This document shows positions 17,068 to 24,856 of a stretch of DNA of 64,000 nucleotides, piece after piece (the stretch's first letter is position 1; each line of letters opens with the position of its first letter). The DNA comes from DATKUC01 sp964553615 (GTDB lineage: Bacteria; Spirochaetota; Spirochaetia; DSM-27196; DATKUC01). Below the pieces are notes generated by a model. It was not told the origin of the DNA. It saw only the letters and a program-made list of their open reading frames with translations, and did not search any database. The stretch lies in NCBI GenBank assembly GCA_964553615.1, contig CAZKMA010000006.1, positions 1-64,000 of the forward strand. Direction: 5' to 3'. A program made the translations under genes and the position numbers.

Positions 17068-18495
17068 CTATTTGTTGAGTTTCTGCCACTGTGTATGAAA
17101 GGAGCCCTTCTCATCGACCCGTTCGTATGAGTGAGATCCAAAAAAGTCCCGTTGAGCCTGGACGAGATTTGCCGGCAGCCATCCGCTCCTGTAGGAATCG
17201 TAGTAAGAAATTGCACTGAGAAGCGCGGCCGCGGGAATTCCGTGCGCAATTGCAAGAGCCGCCACTTCCCGGGCCGCCGCCTGTGTCCGATCAAGTTCTT
17301 CGGCAAACCCCTTGTCAAGAAGCATGTTTGCGAGCCCTCCGGACTGCGTCCATGCGTTGCGGATATCCTCCAGCACTGCAGCCCGAATAATGCAGCCGCC
17401 GCGCCAGATCTTTGCAATGTCGGCAAGATTCAGATCGTAGGAGTACTCCCGCGAAGCGGCAGAAAGCTGGCTCATACCTTGAGCAAAGGTCACGATAAAG
17501 GCGAAGTGGATTGCGTCATGCACGCGGCGGACAAACGCGGGTCCGTGTTCGACGATCTTACGCTCCGGACCGTGAAGCGACTGTTCCGCCAGTATTCGTT
17601 CGCTCTTGAAGGCGGACATGTGCCGCTGCGCCACCGCTGCATGGATAGTCATGACCGGGACCTGGATATCCATGGCATCCTGAGAGGTCCACTTTCCCGT
17701 GCCCTTCTGCCGCGCTTCGTCAAGAATCTTATCTATGAGCCGTTCGTTCGACTTCGGATCCGATTGCGAAAAGATGTGTGCGGTAATTTCAACAAGAAAT
17801 GAGTTGAGCGCTCCATCGTTCCACTCCCGGTAGGTCTCATGAAGTTCGTTGTCGCCAAGCCCGGCACCCCGCTTCAGCAGGTCATAGCTTTCGGCAATGA
17901 GTTGCATCAGACCATATTCAATGCCGTTGTGGACCATCTTAACGTAGTGCCCGGCCGACCCCGTACCAAGGTATGTTACGCATGGCTCGCCGTTCACATG
18001 CGCCGACGCCTTTTCGAACATCTCCTGCACGCGTGCGTATGCACGACTGTCTCCTCCCGGCATTATGCTGGGACCCCTGCGTGCACCTTCGGCGCCACCC
18101 GAAATTCCAACGCCGAGCAGATGAATTCCTTTCTTCCCGAGTTCTGTTACGCGCTTGTTGGTGTCGGTGAAATGGGAGTTGCCGCCATCGATTATGATAT
18201 CCCCCGCATCAAGCTCGGGAAGCAGATCAGCAATGACCGCGTCTACCGGCTGGCCGGCAGGTACCAGCATCATGACTGCGCGAGGTTTGCGCAGGACGGA
18301 CACGAATTCCTTCAGGGAGGTGAAGGAGCGGACGCGGTCCCCGGATCCTTCGCGTTCGAGCGCAGCCGTCTGTGCCTGGTCTTTATCGTGACCTGCCACT
18401 CGATATCCATGGTCGGCAAGGTTCAGGATGAAGTTTCGTCCCATAACGCCGAGGCCGACGAGGCCGAGATCGAATTGTGCATTTTCTCCTGGCAT
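17068..18495 (-). CDS. gnd: 6-phosphogluconate dehydrogenase, decarboxylating
   Basis: A 475-residue enzyme converting 6-phosphogluconate to ribulose 5-phosphate, CO2 and NADPH. Motifs: GLGVMGRN (nucleotide binding), SGGAEGARRGPSIMPGG (substrate binding), and YVKMVHNGIEYGLMQ (catalytic Lys and substrate contact). Length is that of the long, E. coli-type Gnd. Start ATG 18495 has GGAGG 7 nt before it. It is the first gene of the gnd-zwf pair, together supplying NADPH and ribose phosphate. Confidence 0.97.
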   Translation of the reverse strand: MPGENAQFDLGLVGLGVMGRNFILNLADHGYRVAGHDKDQAQTAALEREGSGDRVRSFTSLKEFVSVLRKPRAVMMLVPAGQPVDAVIADLLPELDAGDIIIDGGNSHFTDTNKRVTELGKKGIHLLGVGISGGAEGARRGPSIMPGGDSRAYARVQEMFEKASAHVNGEPCVTYLGTGSAGHYVKMVHNGIEYGLMQLIAESYDLLKRGAGLGDNELHETYREWNDGALNSFLVEITAHIFSQSDPKSNERLIDKILDEARQKGTGKWTSQDAMDIQVPVMTIHAAVAQRHMSAFKSERILAEQSLHGPERKIVEHGPAFVRRVHDAIHFAFIVTFAQGMSQLSAASREYSYDLNLADIAKIWRGGCIIRAAVLEDIRNAWTQSGGLANMLLDKGFAEELDRTQAAAREVAALAIAHGIPAAALLSAISYYDSYRSGWLPANLVQAQRDFFGSHSYERVDEKGSFHTQWQKLNK

Positions 18496-18650
18496 ATTTA
18501 CCTCCTTGTTCTTATAACCTACGCAAACCTGGGAGGAATGAGAATATACATGACTAAATTGTAAGGTTATTACCGATCCTCGATCGCGACTCTTTGTGTC
18601 CACACGGCCGCTTGCGCCGCGCGTTGCAATTTCCGTATGATGGAGGCACC

Positions 18651-20039
18651 GTGAAACGTATTGGTCATTCGGCGGTTCCGCTTACACCAATCAGACGAAT
18701 CCTCCATCCATTCGAACAGTTTCTTCGCATTGAATCTTCGGGTGGGATTCTGCTCCTCGCCGCAACGGCGGCGGCCCTCATCTGGGCAAATGTGCCGCAT
18801 GGCGCCGCAACCTACGAGCACTTCTGGCATACGCCCATCGCCATCGAAATCGGTAAATTCAAGCTCTCCCTGACGCTTGTACACTGGATCAACGATTCGC
18901 TGATGAGCGTATTCTTCTTCGTTGTCGGGCTCGAGATAAAACGTGAAATGCTTGTCGGTGAGCTCAGTTCTCCCCGTCAGGCCGCCCTGCCAATTGCCGC
19001 AGCCGTCGGCGGGATGGTTGTTCCTGCGCTGATCTACACGGCATTCAACCTCACCGGGACAGGATCGGAGGGCTGGGGTATCCCGATGGCCACCGATATC
19101 GCGTTTGCAGTTGGAGTCATGGCGCTCCTCGGTTCCCGCGCGCCGCTGTCCCTGAAAATATTCATAACGGCGCTCGCCATCGTCGATGACCTTGGTGCAG
19201 TCCTGGTAATTGCACTCTTCTACACGGCCCAGGTCCATTTCGTTTCGCTCGTCATCGCTGCCGGCTTCATGCTGGTCATGTTCATCATGAACAGGCTTGG
19301 AGTCAGGATGGCGGGTGCATATCTGGTGGTCGGAATCTTCGTCTGGCTTGCGCTCCTGGACTCGGGCATGCACGCAACTATTGCGGGGGTTCTGGCGGCG
19401 CTGGCCATTCCTGCACGGCGTCACATCAACGGAGAGGATTTTCTTTCCCGCGGACGCGGGTATCTCGACGATTTTGAATCTGCAGGAGAGTCCGGCAACG
19501 ACATCCTGCCGAACCCGGCTCAGCAGAATGCCATGTATGACATGGAAAATACAATTGCCGCCGCACAGTCTCCCATGGCCCGTCTTGAGCACATCATGCA
19601 TCCCTGGGTCATGTACACCATCATGCCAATCTTTGCGCTTGCCAATGCCGGAGTCGTCCTTGTCCACGAGGGACCGCAGATCGGACCTTCACTGCTTGGG
19701 CTGCTTGCGCAACCGGTATCCGTCGGGGTAATCCTGGGCCTTTTCATCGGCAAACCGGTCGGGATCCTGCTTGCGTCCTGGATTGCGGTGCGAACCGGGC
19801 TCGGCGTGCTTCCCCGCGGGGTCGGCTGGGGAGCACTCATTGGAGCGGGTTCTCTGGCCGGAATAGGGTTTACCATGTCGCTCTTCATCGCCAATCTTGC
19901 GCTTCCAGCCGGAGACCTGCTGACTGAGGCGAAACTCGGATTCCTCACCGCATCAATCGCCTCGGGAGTCGTTGGATCGCTCATCCTCATGGCGACCCGT
20001 CCGCGAGCGAACCCGGAACAGACGCCCACGGCTGACTGA
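18651..20039 (+). CDS. nhaA: Na+/H+ antiporter NhaA
   Basis: A 462-residue inner-membrane antiporter. The ion-binding aspartates are in the conserved IVDDLGAV motif, and other signatures (GLEIKREMLVGEL, MATDIAFAVGVMALLG, GSLAGIGFTMSLFI) are all present. It exports sodium in exchange for protons, useful for a saline-habitat organism and for maintaining the sodium gradient used by TRAP transporters. GTG 18651 is the start, with GGAGG 4 nt upstream. It is somewhat longer than E. coli NhaA (388) because of a hydrophilic insertion near residues 265-315 and a C-terminal tail. Divergent from gnd. Confidence 0.96.
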   Translation: MKRIGHSAVPLTPIRRILHPFEQFLRIESSGGILLLAATAAALIWANVPHGAATYEHFWHTPIAIEIGKFKLSLTLVHWINDSLMSVFFFVVGLEIKREMLVGELSSPRQAALPIAAAVGGMVVPALIYTAFNLTGTGSEGWGIPMATDIAFAVGVMALLGSRAPLSLKIFITALAIVDDLGAVLVIALFYTAQVHFVSLVIAAGFMLVMFIMNRLGVRMAGAYLVVGIFVWLALLDSGMHATIAGVLAALAIPARRHINGEDFLSRGRGYLDDFESAGESGNDILPNPAQQNAMYDMENTIAAAQSPMARLEHIMHPWVMYTIMPIFALANAGVVLVHEGPQIGPSLLGLLAQPVSVGVILGLFIGKPVGILLASWIAVRTGLGVLPRGVGWGALIGAGSLAGIGFTMSLFIANLALPAGDLLTEAKLGFLTASIASGVVGSLILMATRPRANPEQTPTAD

Positions 20040-20098
20040 CAGCGAACTGCCAGCGAACTGCCAGCGAACTGCCAGCCGGCTCGGCGGACCGGCAGTTC
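20040..20098. repeat. Three 11-bp tandem repeats and hairpin after nhaA
   Basis: CAGCGAACTGC occurs three times without a gap (20040-20050, 20051-20061, 20062-20072) immediately after the nhaA stop. GAACTGCC in the last copy (20066-20073) pairs with GGCAGTTC at 20091-20098. The structure sits between convergent nhaA and the sulfite oxidase gene. Because each repeat carries GAACTGC, three alternative stems can form. No U tract follows. Confidence 0.7.
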
Positions 20099-20118
20099 TC
20101 CGGCGGATTGCAGAGGGA

Positions 20119-21165
20119 CTATCCGGCAACGTGCACGAGTATTGAATGCTCCTCTATACCGTTGTTGCCGTATCCAAGAACGTTCCAATCCGCATGCAAG
20201 GGCTGGACATTGCCTTCCGTGTCGGTGGCCCGCGCCATCATCCGATACTCCCCGGCTCTTTCGGGTGTCCAGAGATAACGCCACTGCTTCCACGCCCATC
20301 GTTCCCGCGGCCCGATGATTTCAGCAGGAGCCCAGTTCTTCCCGCCATCAACTGAGACTTCCACGGACGCAATATCGTTTTCTCCGCCGTACGCAACGCC
20401 GAGGACCGTTGTCTGCTCGTTGCCGATGGTCTCTCCGTCCTGCGGCTGCGTAAAGAAGCTCTTCATTACAATGGAAGTCACCGGTTCGCCGTCCTCTGGT
20501 TTCTTCCCCTCGGGAAATACTCGATAGACGTTGTCCATGAAGTGGCCTTCATAGGGTCGGTCCATGACCGTTATGCGGGTAAGCCACTTCACGCAGTTTG
20601 CACCGGTCCAGCCAAGCGGGAGGCCACGCAGGGGATGTCCATGCTCCGGCGGCAACGGCTCACCGTTCATTTCATACGCAAGAAGAGTGGAAGAGAGCGC
20701 CTTCTCAATCGGAATGCTGCGGATGAACTTGACCTTCGCCCGCCCGCTCGGATCGCTGATTCCTTCGAACGCAACGTGTCGGGAGCTGTTCCGGAGGCCG
20801 GCCTTCCGTAGAAGATCCTCGAGCCACACGCCCCCCCACACGGCGTTCCCAACCCCTCCGGTGGTCCACGGATTTCCACGCGCCTTTTTCTTCAAGAGCG
20901 ATCGGCCATTTCCCGAGCATTCTATTGCGTTCGCAACGGTAACCTTCGGCATGCGGAGGATGTCCTCGTATCGGAACGTCAGCGTCTGGTCCACCTCGCC
21001 TTCGACAACCAGCTGCCAGTCGTCAAGGGAAATGGGATCGGTCAGAACCTGACTCTGATTCCGGCTGAAGAATCTGGTGTTCGGCGTTATCCAGGATCGA
21101 AGCGAGATAGAATCCGTTTCCGCATTGAGCGGGTTGTCGGTCATGACCTTCACGATTTTTTCCAT
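20119..21165 (-). CDS. Sulfite oxidase-family molybdopterin enzyme
   Basis: A 348-residue protein with the oxidoreductase molybdopterin-binding domain (about residues 20-210) and the C-terminal Mo-co dimerisation domain (about 225-345). The molybdenum-ligand Cys is in AIECSGNGRS, and GWTGANCVKWLTRI is the conserved cofactor-binding stretch. There is no signal peptide or haem domain, so the enzyme would be cytoplasmic, unlike the exported SorA or SoxC types. Sulfite or another S- or N-oxide may be the substrate. ATG 21165 has GGAG 8 nt upstream. No molybdopterin biosynthesis genes are close by. Confidence 0.88.
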   Translation of the reverse strand: MEKIVKVMTDNPLNAETDSISLRSWITPNTRFFSRNQSQVLTDPISLDDWQLVVEGEVDQTLTFRYEDILRMPKVTVANAIECSGNGRSLLKKKARGNPWTTGGVGNAVWGGVWLEDLLRKAGLRNSSRHVAFEGISDPSGRAKVKFIRSIPIEKALSSTLLAYEMNGEPLPPEHGHPLRGLPLGWTGANCVKWLTRITVMDRPYEGHFMDNVYRVFPEGKKPEDGEPVTSIVMKSFFTQPQDGETIGNEQTTVLGVAYGGENDIASVEVSVDGGKNWAPAEIIGPRERWAWKQWRYLWTPERAGEYRMMARATDTEGNVQPLHADWNVLGYGNNGIEEHSILVHVAG

Positions 21166-21249
21166 GCGAGCTACTCCTGTATGTGCAAAACCATATATAA
21201 GCGATTTTATCAGGTATACTTCATCGAGGCCAAGCCCCAAATGGTCTAT

Positions 21250-21570
21250 TCAGGCACCTTCGACCGACATCTGCAGCGGATAACCTTCATCCTTCGCCTT
21301 CTGACGGCTCTGATTCACCTTGGTATTGGCAATGTCGAAGGTGTAGGTGCCAACTACCGAACGTCCAACGGTATGTGCGTTGAGCATGGTTCGCCATGCG
21401 TCACTTCGGCTCTTGCCGAATATGGACATCAGAATATCCACGACGAACTCTTTCGGCGTGTAGTCATCGTTCATGAGAATCACCTTGTACATTTCCGGCT
21501 CTTTGACGTCCTCACGTGGCCGTGTCTTCAGATCGGTACCTGAATCAGGGGGCCGTGCAGCGTCTCCCAT
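21250..21570 (-). CDS. clpS: ATP-dependent Clp protease adaptor ClpS
   Basis: A 106-residue adaptor that delivers N-degron substrates to ClpA-ClpP. The core (MYKVILMNDDYTPKEFVVDIL, then an AHTVGRSVVGTYTFDIA stretch) is standard; the Asn-Asp-Asp region and His in NAHTVG line the N-degron pocket. The N-terminal 25 residues are a flexible tail. ATG 21570 follows GGAG. clpA is not adjacent, whereas the two are often neighbours; it must lie elsewhere if the pathway is complete. Confidence 0.95.
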   Translation of the reverse strand: MGDAARPPDSGTDLKTRPREDVKEPEMYKVILMNDDYTPKEFVVDILMSIFGKSRSDAWRTMLNAHTVGRSVVGTYTFDIANTKVNQSRQKAKDEGYPLQMSVEGA

Positions 21571-21658
21571 AACAGCGCTCCTTCAATGGTCTCGGCTTCT
21601 GCAGCTTCCTGGTTATAAGGTATGCGTGGGAGTCCGCAGAGAAAAGTCTCCGGCCAAA

Positions 21659-22177
21659 CTAGTGTCTGAATTTTCCGAAGATCAGGCGAACCGCAATCCG
21701 CAGGAGAAAGAATACCGCAACCCAGATCAGGATGAACGAGAGAAATGATGCGCGGAAAAACAGGAAAACACGCAGCCGGTCAAGCAGGAGCAGGACACCG
21801 AAAGAGAGCGCCACAAGCAGGAACAGCCCCAGCAGTGTACGAAAACCGGGAATTTCGTCGAATCGGACGGATTTTCGCATTATTACCAGAGTCAGTGCCG
21901 CTGAAATGAGCGGTAGATAGGAGGTATAGATGCTCTGCGCAAGAAGATCCGTATGCAGAAAGAGCACCCGGTAGAGAAGAAAAAAGAGCGCCGTCATTCC
22001 GGGTATTGTGGAAAGGTAAATCAGTACCGAATAGACGTACTTCCAGGGAGCGAGCGGACCGTCATAACGTCCGTGGAGCAGCCGCAGCAGGATGGCGACC
22101 ACAGGGAGGGATATGGCAAACAGGACCGGATAGAGCGGCCGCGCATCGATTGCAGCAAGTAATTCAAGGACGGACAT
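21659..22177 (-). CDS. Integral membrane protein of unknown function
   Basis: A 172-residue protein I cannot place in a family. It has about five hydrophobic helices: residues 15-35, 47-72, 85-100, 113-132 and 140-163, with basic connecting loops. It starts 7 nt after the rhodanese lipoprotein gene, so it belongs to the sdaA operon and is probably translated with it. A partner role for the rhodanese or a transport role are both possible; no motif decides between them. Confidence 0.8.
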   Translation of the reverse strand: MSVLELLAAIDARPLYPVLFAISLPVVAILLRLLHGRYDGPLAPWKYVYSVLIYLSTIPGMTALFFLLYRVLFLHTDLLAQSIYTSYLPLISAALTLVIMRKSVRFDEIPGFRTLLGLFLLVALSFGVLLLLDRLRVFLFFRASFLSFILIWVAVFFLLRIAVRLIFGKFRH

Positions 22178-22184
22178 GCGGCTG

Positions 22185-22577
22185 CTACTCTCCTTCCACC
22201 AGTTTGCCCGTCCATTTTCCTATTCCGCCGAAGTTCACGACGTTCGTGTAGCCAAGCGATCTGAGTGTGGTTTCGGCGATGGATGCTCGACGTCCGCTGA
22301 CACAATACGTAATGACGAGCTCCCCCTTGTCTGCAGCGAGAGAGTTCGGTCCGATGGTGTCGTAGGGAATGTTCACAGCCGTCGGTATGTGGCCGGAGGC
22401 GTACTCTGCCGGAGATCGCACGTCCAGCAGAACGTACCCTCCGGATCCGCGGTCAATAAGCTGTGCAAGATCCGCTTCCCGGGTATAGTCGGCGCTGTTC
22501 CGTTCGCTCGCACAGGATGCGAGCGAAATTGCCAGAAGAACCGTCGCCACGGACACAAGAGACATGCGCAATTTCAT
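22185..22577 (-). CDS. Rhodanese-domain lipoprotein
   Basis: A 130-residue lipoprotein: signal peptide with lipobox SLASC (Cys near residue 22) and a single rhodanese domain with active-site loop CVSGRRA. LLDVRSPAEYASGHIPTAVNIP is the standard CDC25-type start of the domain. The catalytic Cys is kept, so the protein should carry persulfide outside the cytoplasmic membrane. Its ATG overlaps the sdaA stop as ATGA, implying translational coupling. It is a paralogue of the membrane-anchored rhodanese at 13821-14231. Confidence 0.9.
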   Translation of the reverse strand: MKLRMSLVSVATVLLAISLASCASERNSADYTREADLAQLIDRGSGGYVLLDVRSPAEYASGHIPTAVNIPYDTIGPNSLAADKGELVITYCVSGRRASIAETTLRSLGYTNVVNFGGIGKWTGKLVEGE

Positions 22578-23800
22578 GTATCCTCCCCCCGGCGGGATGA
22601 TCGGCTGTCATAGGAGACCGCGAGCCCGCCAAGTGCTGTCTCCCGGTACAAATTGGGCAAATCATGGCCGGTCCGCCGCATTGTGGAAACAATAGTATCG
22701 AAAGAGACGCGGTGACGACCGTCGGAAAGCAGCGCATATTCTGCACAGGTCAACGCACGGGTTGCCGCCATCGCATTCCGCTCAATGCAGGGAATCTGAA
22801 CGAGTCCGAGCACCGGGTCGCAGGTCAGCCCGAGGTGATGCTCGAGAGCCATTTCGGCCGCATACTCAATCTGGCGCGGGGTAGCGCCGAACAGCTGTGC
22901 GGCGGCAGCCGCTGCCATGGCGCACGCGGTGCCGATCTCTCCCTGACAGCCGACAGCCGCCCCGGAAATGGACGCGTTGTGCTTTACCAGATTTCCGAAT
23001 AAACCGGCGGTAGCAAGAGCCTTGATCACGCTTGCGTCGTCGGCATGGGTGGTCTCCTTCAGATAGCGAAGAACCGCTGGAACCACTCCGCTCGAGCCGC
23101 AGGTGGGGGCTGTCACTACTATCCCTGCGCACGCGTTCTCCTCGGCTACCGCAAGCGCGTAAGAAGACACCCTGCCGGTGCGGCGGAGCATTCCCGCGTT
23201 CATCTGCGCCTTGTGGTAGTAAGAAAACGCCTTGCGGGACACACCAAGCGGTCCGGGAAGCGCTCCCTCTGCCCGGAGTCCACGGCGAATTGCCGCCTGC
23301 ATGGTTTTCCAGACCGTCTCGAGATAGTCGGGGAAGCTCGCGTCCTCCTGTTCAAAGACAATTTCGAAGAACCCGCATCCACGGTCGTCACACGCGTTCA
23401 GAATGTCGTCCATCCGGGAAAACTCATAGGTCTGCAGAGGGGCAATCCCGGATGCGAGCTCCTGCGCCCCAACTACGGTACCGCCGCCAACGCTGTACGC
23501 GTCCCAGGTGTCGAGGATGTCCGAATCCGATCCAAGCGCCTCGAATCTCATCCCGTTCGGGTGTAAGGGCAGCTGCTCCTGCGGAGTCCAGACTATGTCC
23601 AGCGGATCAAGCACGCTCGCAAGCGCCCGGTCGGTAAGATGGCCCCTGCCTGTTGAAGCGAGACTGCCGTAGAGTGTGACCCGATATGAAGAAGCCTTTG
23701 GCCACCGCTCCTTGAACGAAAGTGCCGCAGCACGCGGCGCAAGGGTGTGGCTGCTCGAAGGGCCAACTCCGATACGATATAGTTCCTGCAGAGATTCCAT
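22574..23800 (-). CDS. sdaA: L-serine ammonia-lyase, iron-sulphur dependent
   Basis: A 408-residue single-chain [4Fe-4S] L-serine dehydratase, which deaminates L-serine to pyruvate and ammonia. GVGPSSSHT is the N-terminal signature, and cluster Cys residues lie in PTCGSSG, GCQGEIGTACAM and TCDP. The N-terminal beta domain and C-terminal alpha domain are fused, as in most Gram-negatives, though the chain is shorter than E. coli SdaA (454). There is no Shine-Dalgarno sequence; a TACAAT box lies 8 nt before the ATG, so the mRNA is probably leaderless. It heads an operon with the lipoprotein rhodanese and a membrane protein. Cysteine desulfidation is a possible side activity given the rhodanese partner (inference). 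Confidence 0.95.
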   Translation of the reverse strand: MESLQELYRIGVGPSSSHTLAPRAAALSFKERWPKASSYRVTLYGSLASTGRGHLTDRALASVLDPLDIVWTPQEQLPLHPNGMRFEALGSDSDILDTWDAYSVGGGTVVGAQELASGIAPLQTYEFSRMDDILNACDDRGCGFFEIVFEQEDASFPDYLETVWKTMQAAIRRGLRAEGALPGPLGVSRKAFSYYHKAQMNAGMLRRTGRVSSYALAVAEENACAGIVVTAPTCGSSGVVPAVLRYLKETTHADDASVIKALATAGLFGNLVKHNASISGAAVGCQGEIGTACAMAAAAAAQLFGATPRQIEYAAEMALEHHLGLTCDPVLGLVQIPCIERNAMAATRALTCAEYALLSDGRHRVSFDTIVSTMRRTGHDLPNLYRETALGGLAVSYDSRSSRRGEDT

Positions 23801-23808
23801 TCATTGGC

Positions 23809-23837
23809 ATTGTACCAGCGCCCGATGGCCTGTGCAA
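23809..23837 (-). promoter_or_regulatory. Extended -10 promoter of sdaA, leaderless geometry
   Basis: On the minus strand TTGCAC (23837-23832), 17-nt spacer, TACAAT (23814-23809), preceded by TGG as in extended -10 promoters. Only 8 nt separate the -10 box from the sdaA ATG at 23800, placing the expected transcription start on or next to the start codon. Confidence 0.6.
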
Positions 23838-23847
23838 CGATTCGAAA

Positions 23848-24795
23848 TCAGATCGGGTCCAGACGATCGAACGCGCTGAGAACGCCGCGCAATTCTTCCG
23901 GCAGCCGAGAGTTCACATATCCGACGATCTGATGCGGAACACCGTAGTACGCCCCGGCAATCGCGCCCGCTATGGATGCGAGGGTGTCACTATCGCCGCC
24001 GAGAGAGACCGCATTGCGGATTGCATCTTCGTAGCTTATGGAGTCAAGGAAGCAGACGATCGCTTCGGGTACTGAGCCCTGGCAGGTTTCGTCGTACTCG
24101 TAGGAGTAGCGGATATCGGAAACGAGTTGCCCCAGATCGTAGCCGAACCGAGCCTCGATCTCACGCGCCATTGCAAAGCGAACCGCGCGGTCGGCATGGG
24201 AACCGACCAGCGGGGAGCGTTCAACGCCGTACGGTGCACGGTGCAGGTCATTCCATGCGCCCGGTTCCTTCTCGTCCGGCCAGGTACCCAGCCGGGCTCT
24301 GCGCGCAAGAAACACGGCAAGCGCAGCGGCCTGTGCACCTTTTATCCCTTCAGGATGATTGTGAGACACCATTGCGGTCCGGTGGGCATGCTCGAGCACA
24401 TCTTCTTCCCGGGAGAATGCCCACGCAACCGGGCTCACGCGCATGGCACTGCCGTTGCCGTAACTGTTGTAGGGAGAATTGTCATCCGAAGCAATCCATG
24501 CGGCGAATCGAGAGCCCCAGCCGCAATCCGGATACCGACGCCCGTACTCTTTGTATACGCGAGCATACTCGGCAATCGTCGGCACATCCGCTCCAGCTCC
24601 GGAACGCGTCCGACCTTCCACAATTGCCGCAGCGGTGGCAACAGTAAGGACGGTGTCGTCAGTGAAAGTGGCCCGATCATCGAAGAGCGGAAAACTCTTT
24701 TCCTTTATTCTCCTCTGCTCGTAGAGCGAACCAATAATGTCTCCGGCAATGGCTCCAATCACCCGCGTATCTCCGCGCTCCCTTCGGACACTCAT
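23848..24795 (-). CDS. ADP-ribosylglycohydrolase family protein
   Basis: A 315-residue DraG-type hydrolase that removes ADP-ribose from proteins or small molecules. Metal-binding signatures are present: GDIIGSLYE near residue 18, TFTDDTVLT (the two Asp residues that bind the binuclear Mg/Mn centre), SHNHPEGIKGAQA, and SLGGDSDTLASIAGAIAGAYYG near the C-terminus. The full active-site set is kept. It stands as a single gene between the two-component gene and sdaA. No ADP-ribosyltransferase or toxin partner is seen. The palindrome TCCTATCGGGATAGGA lies just upstream. Confidence 0.92.
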   Translation of the reverse strand: MSVRRERGDTRVIGAIAGDIIGSLYEQRRIKEKSFPLFDDRATFTDDTVLTVATAAAIVEGRTRSGAGADVPTIAEYARVYKEYGRRYPDCGWGSRFAAWIASDDNSPYNSYGNGSAMRVSPVAWAFSREEDVLEHAHRTAMVSHNHPEGIKGAQAAALAVFLARRARLGTWPDEKEPGAWNDLHRAPYGVERSPLVGSHADRAVRFAMAREIEARFGYDLGQLVSDIRYSYEYDETCQGSVPEAIVCFLDSISYEDAIRNAVSLGGDSDTLASIAGAIAGAYYGVPHQIVGYVNSRLPEELRGVLSAFDRLDPI

Positions 24796-24803
24796 AAGTC
24801 TAA

Positions 24804-24819
24804 TCCTATCGGGATAGGA
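24804..24819. promoter_or_regulatory. Perfect inverted repeat upstream of the ADP-ribosylglycohydrolase gene
   Basis: TCCTATC (24804-24810), 2-nt centre GG, GATAGGA (24813-24819). It ends 9 bp before the start codon and overlaps a possible -10 box (TAGGAT, 24808-24803 on the minus strand). It could be an operator or a leader hairpin; no regulator can be named. Confidence 0.5.
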
Positions 24820-24856
24820 ATGCCAGCGCGTGGTGATAACGGCGAAAGAGACTATT

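Noticed and set aside
17058..17426. N-terminal extension of zwf
   Set aside because: It is antisense within gnd, and the ATG at 17057 has its own GGAG site and begins like known G6PD proteins.
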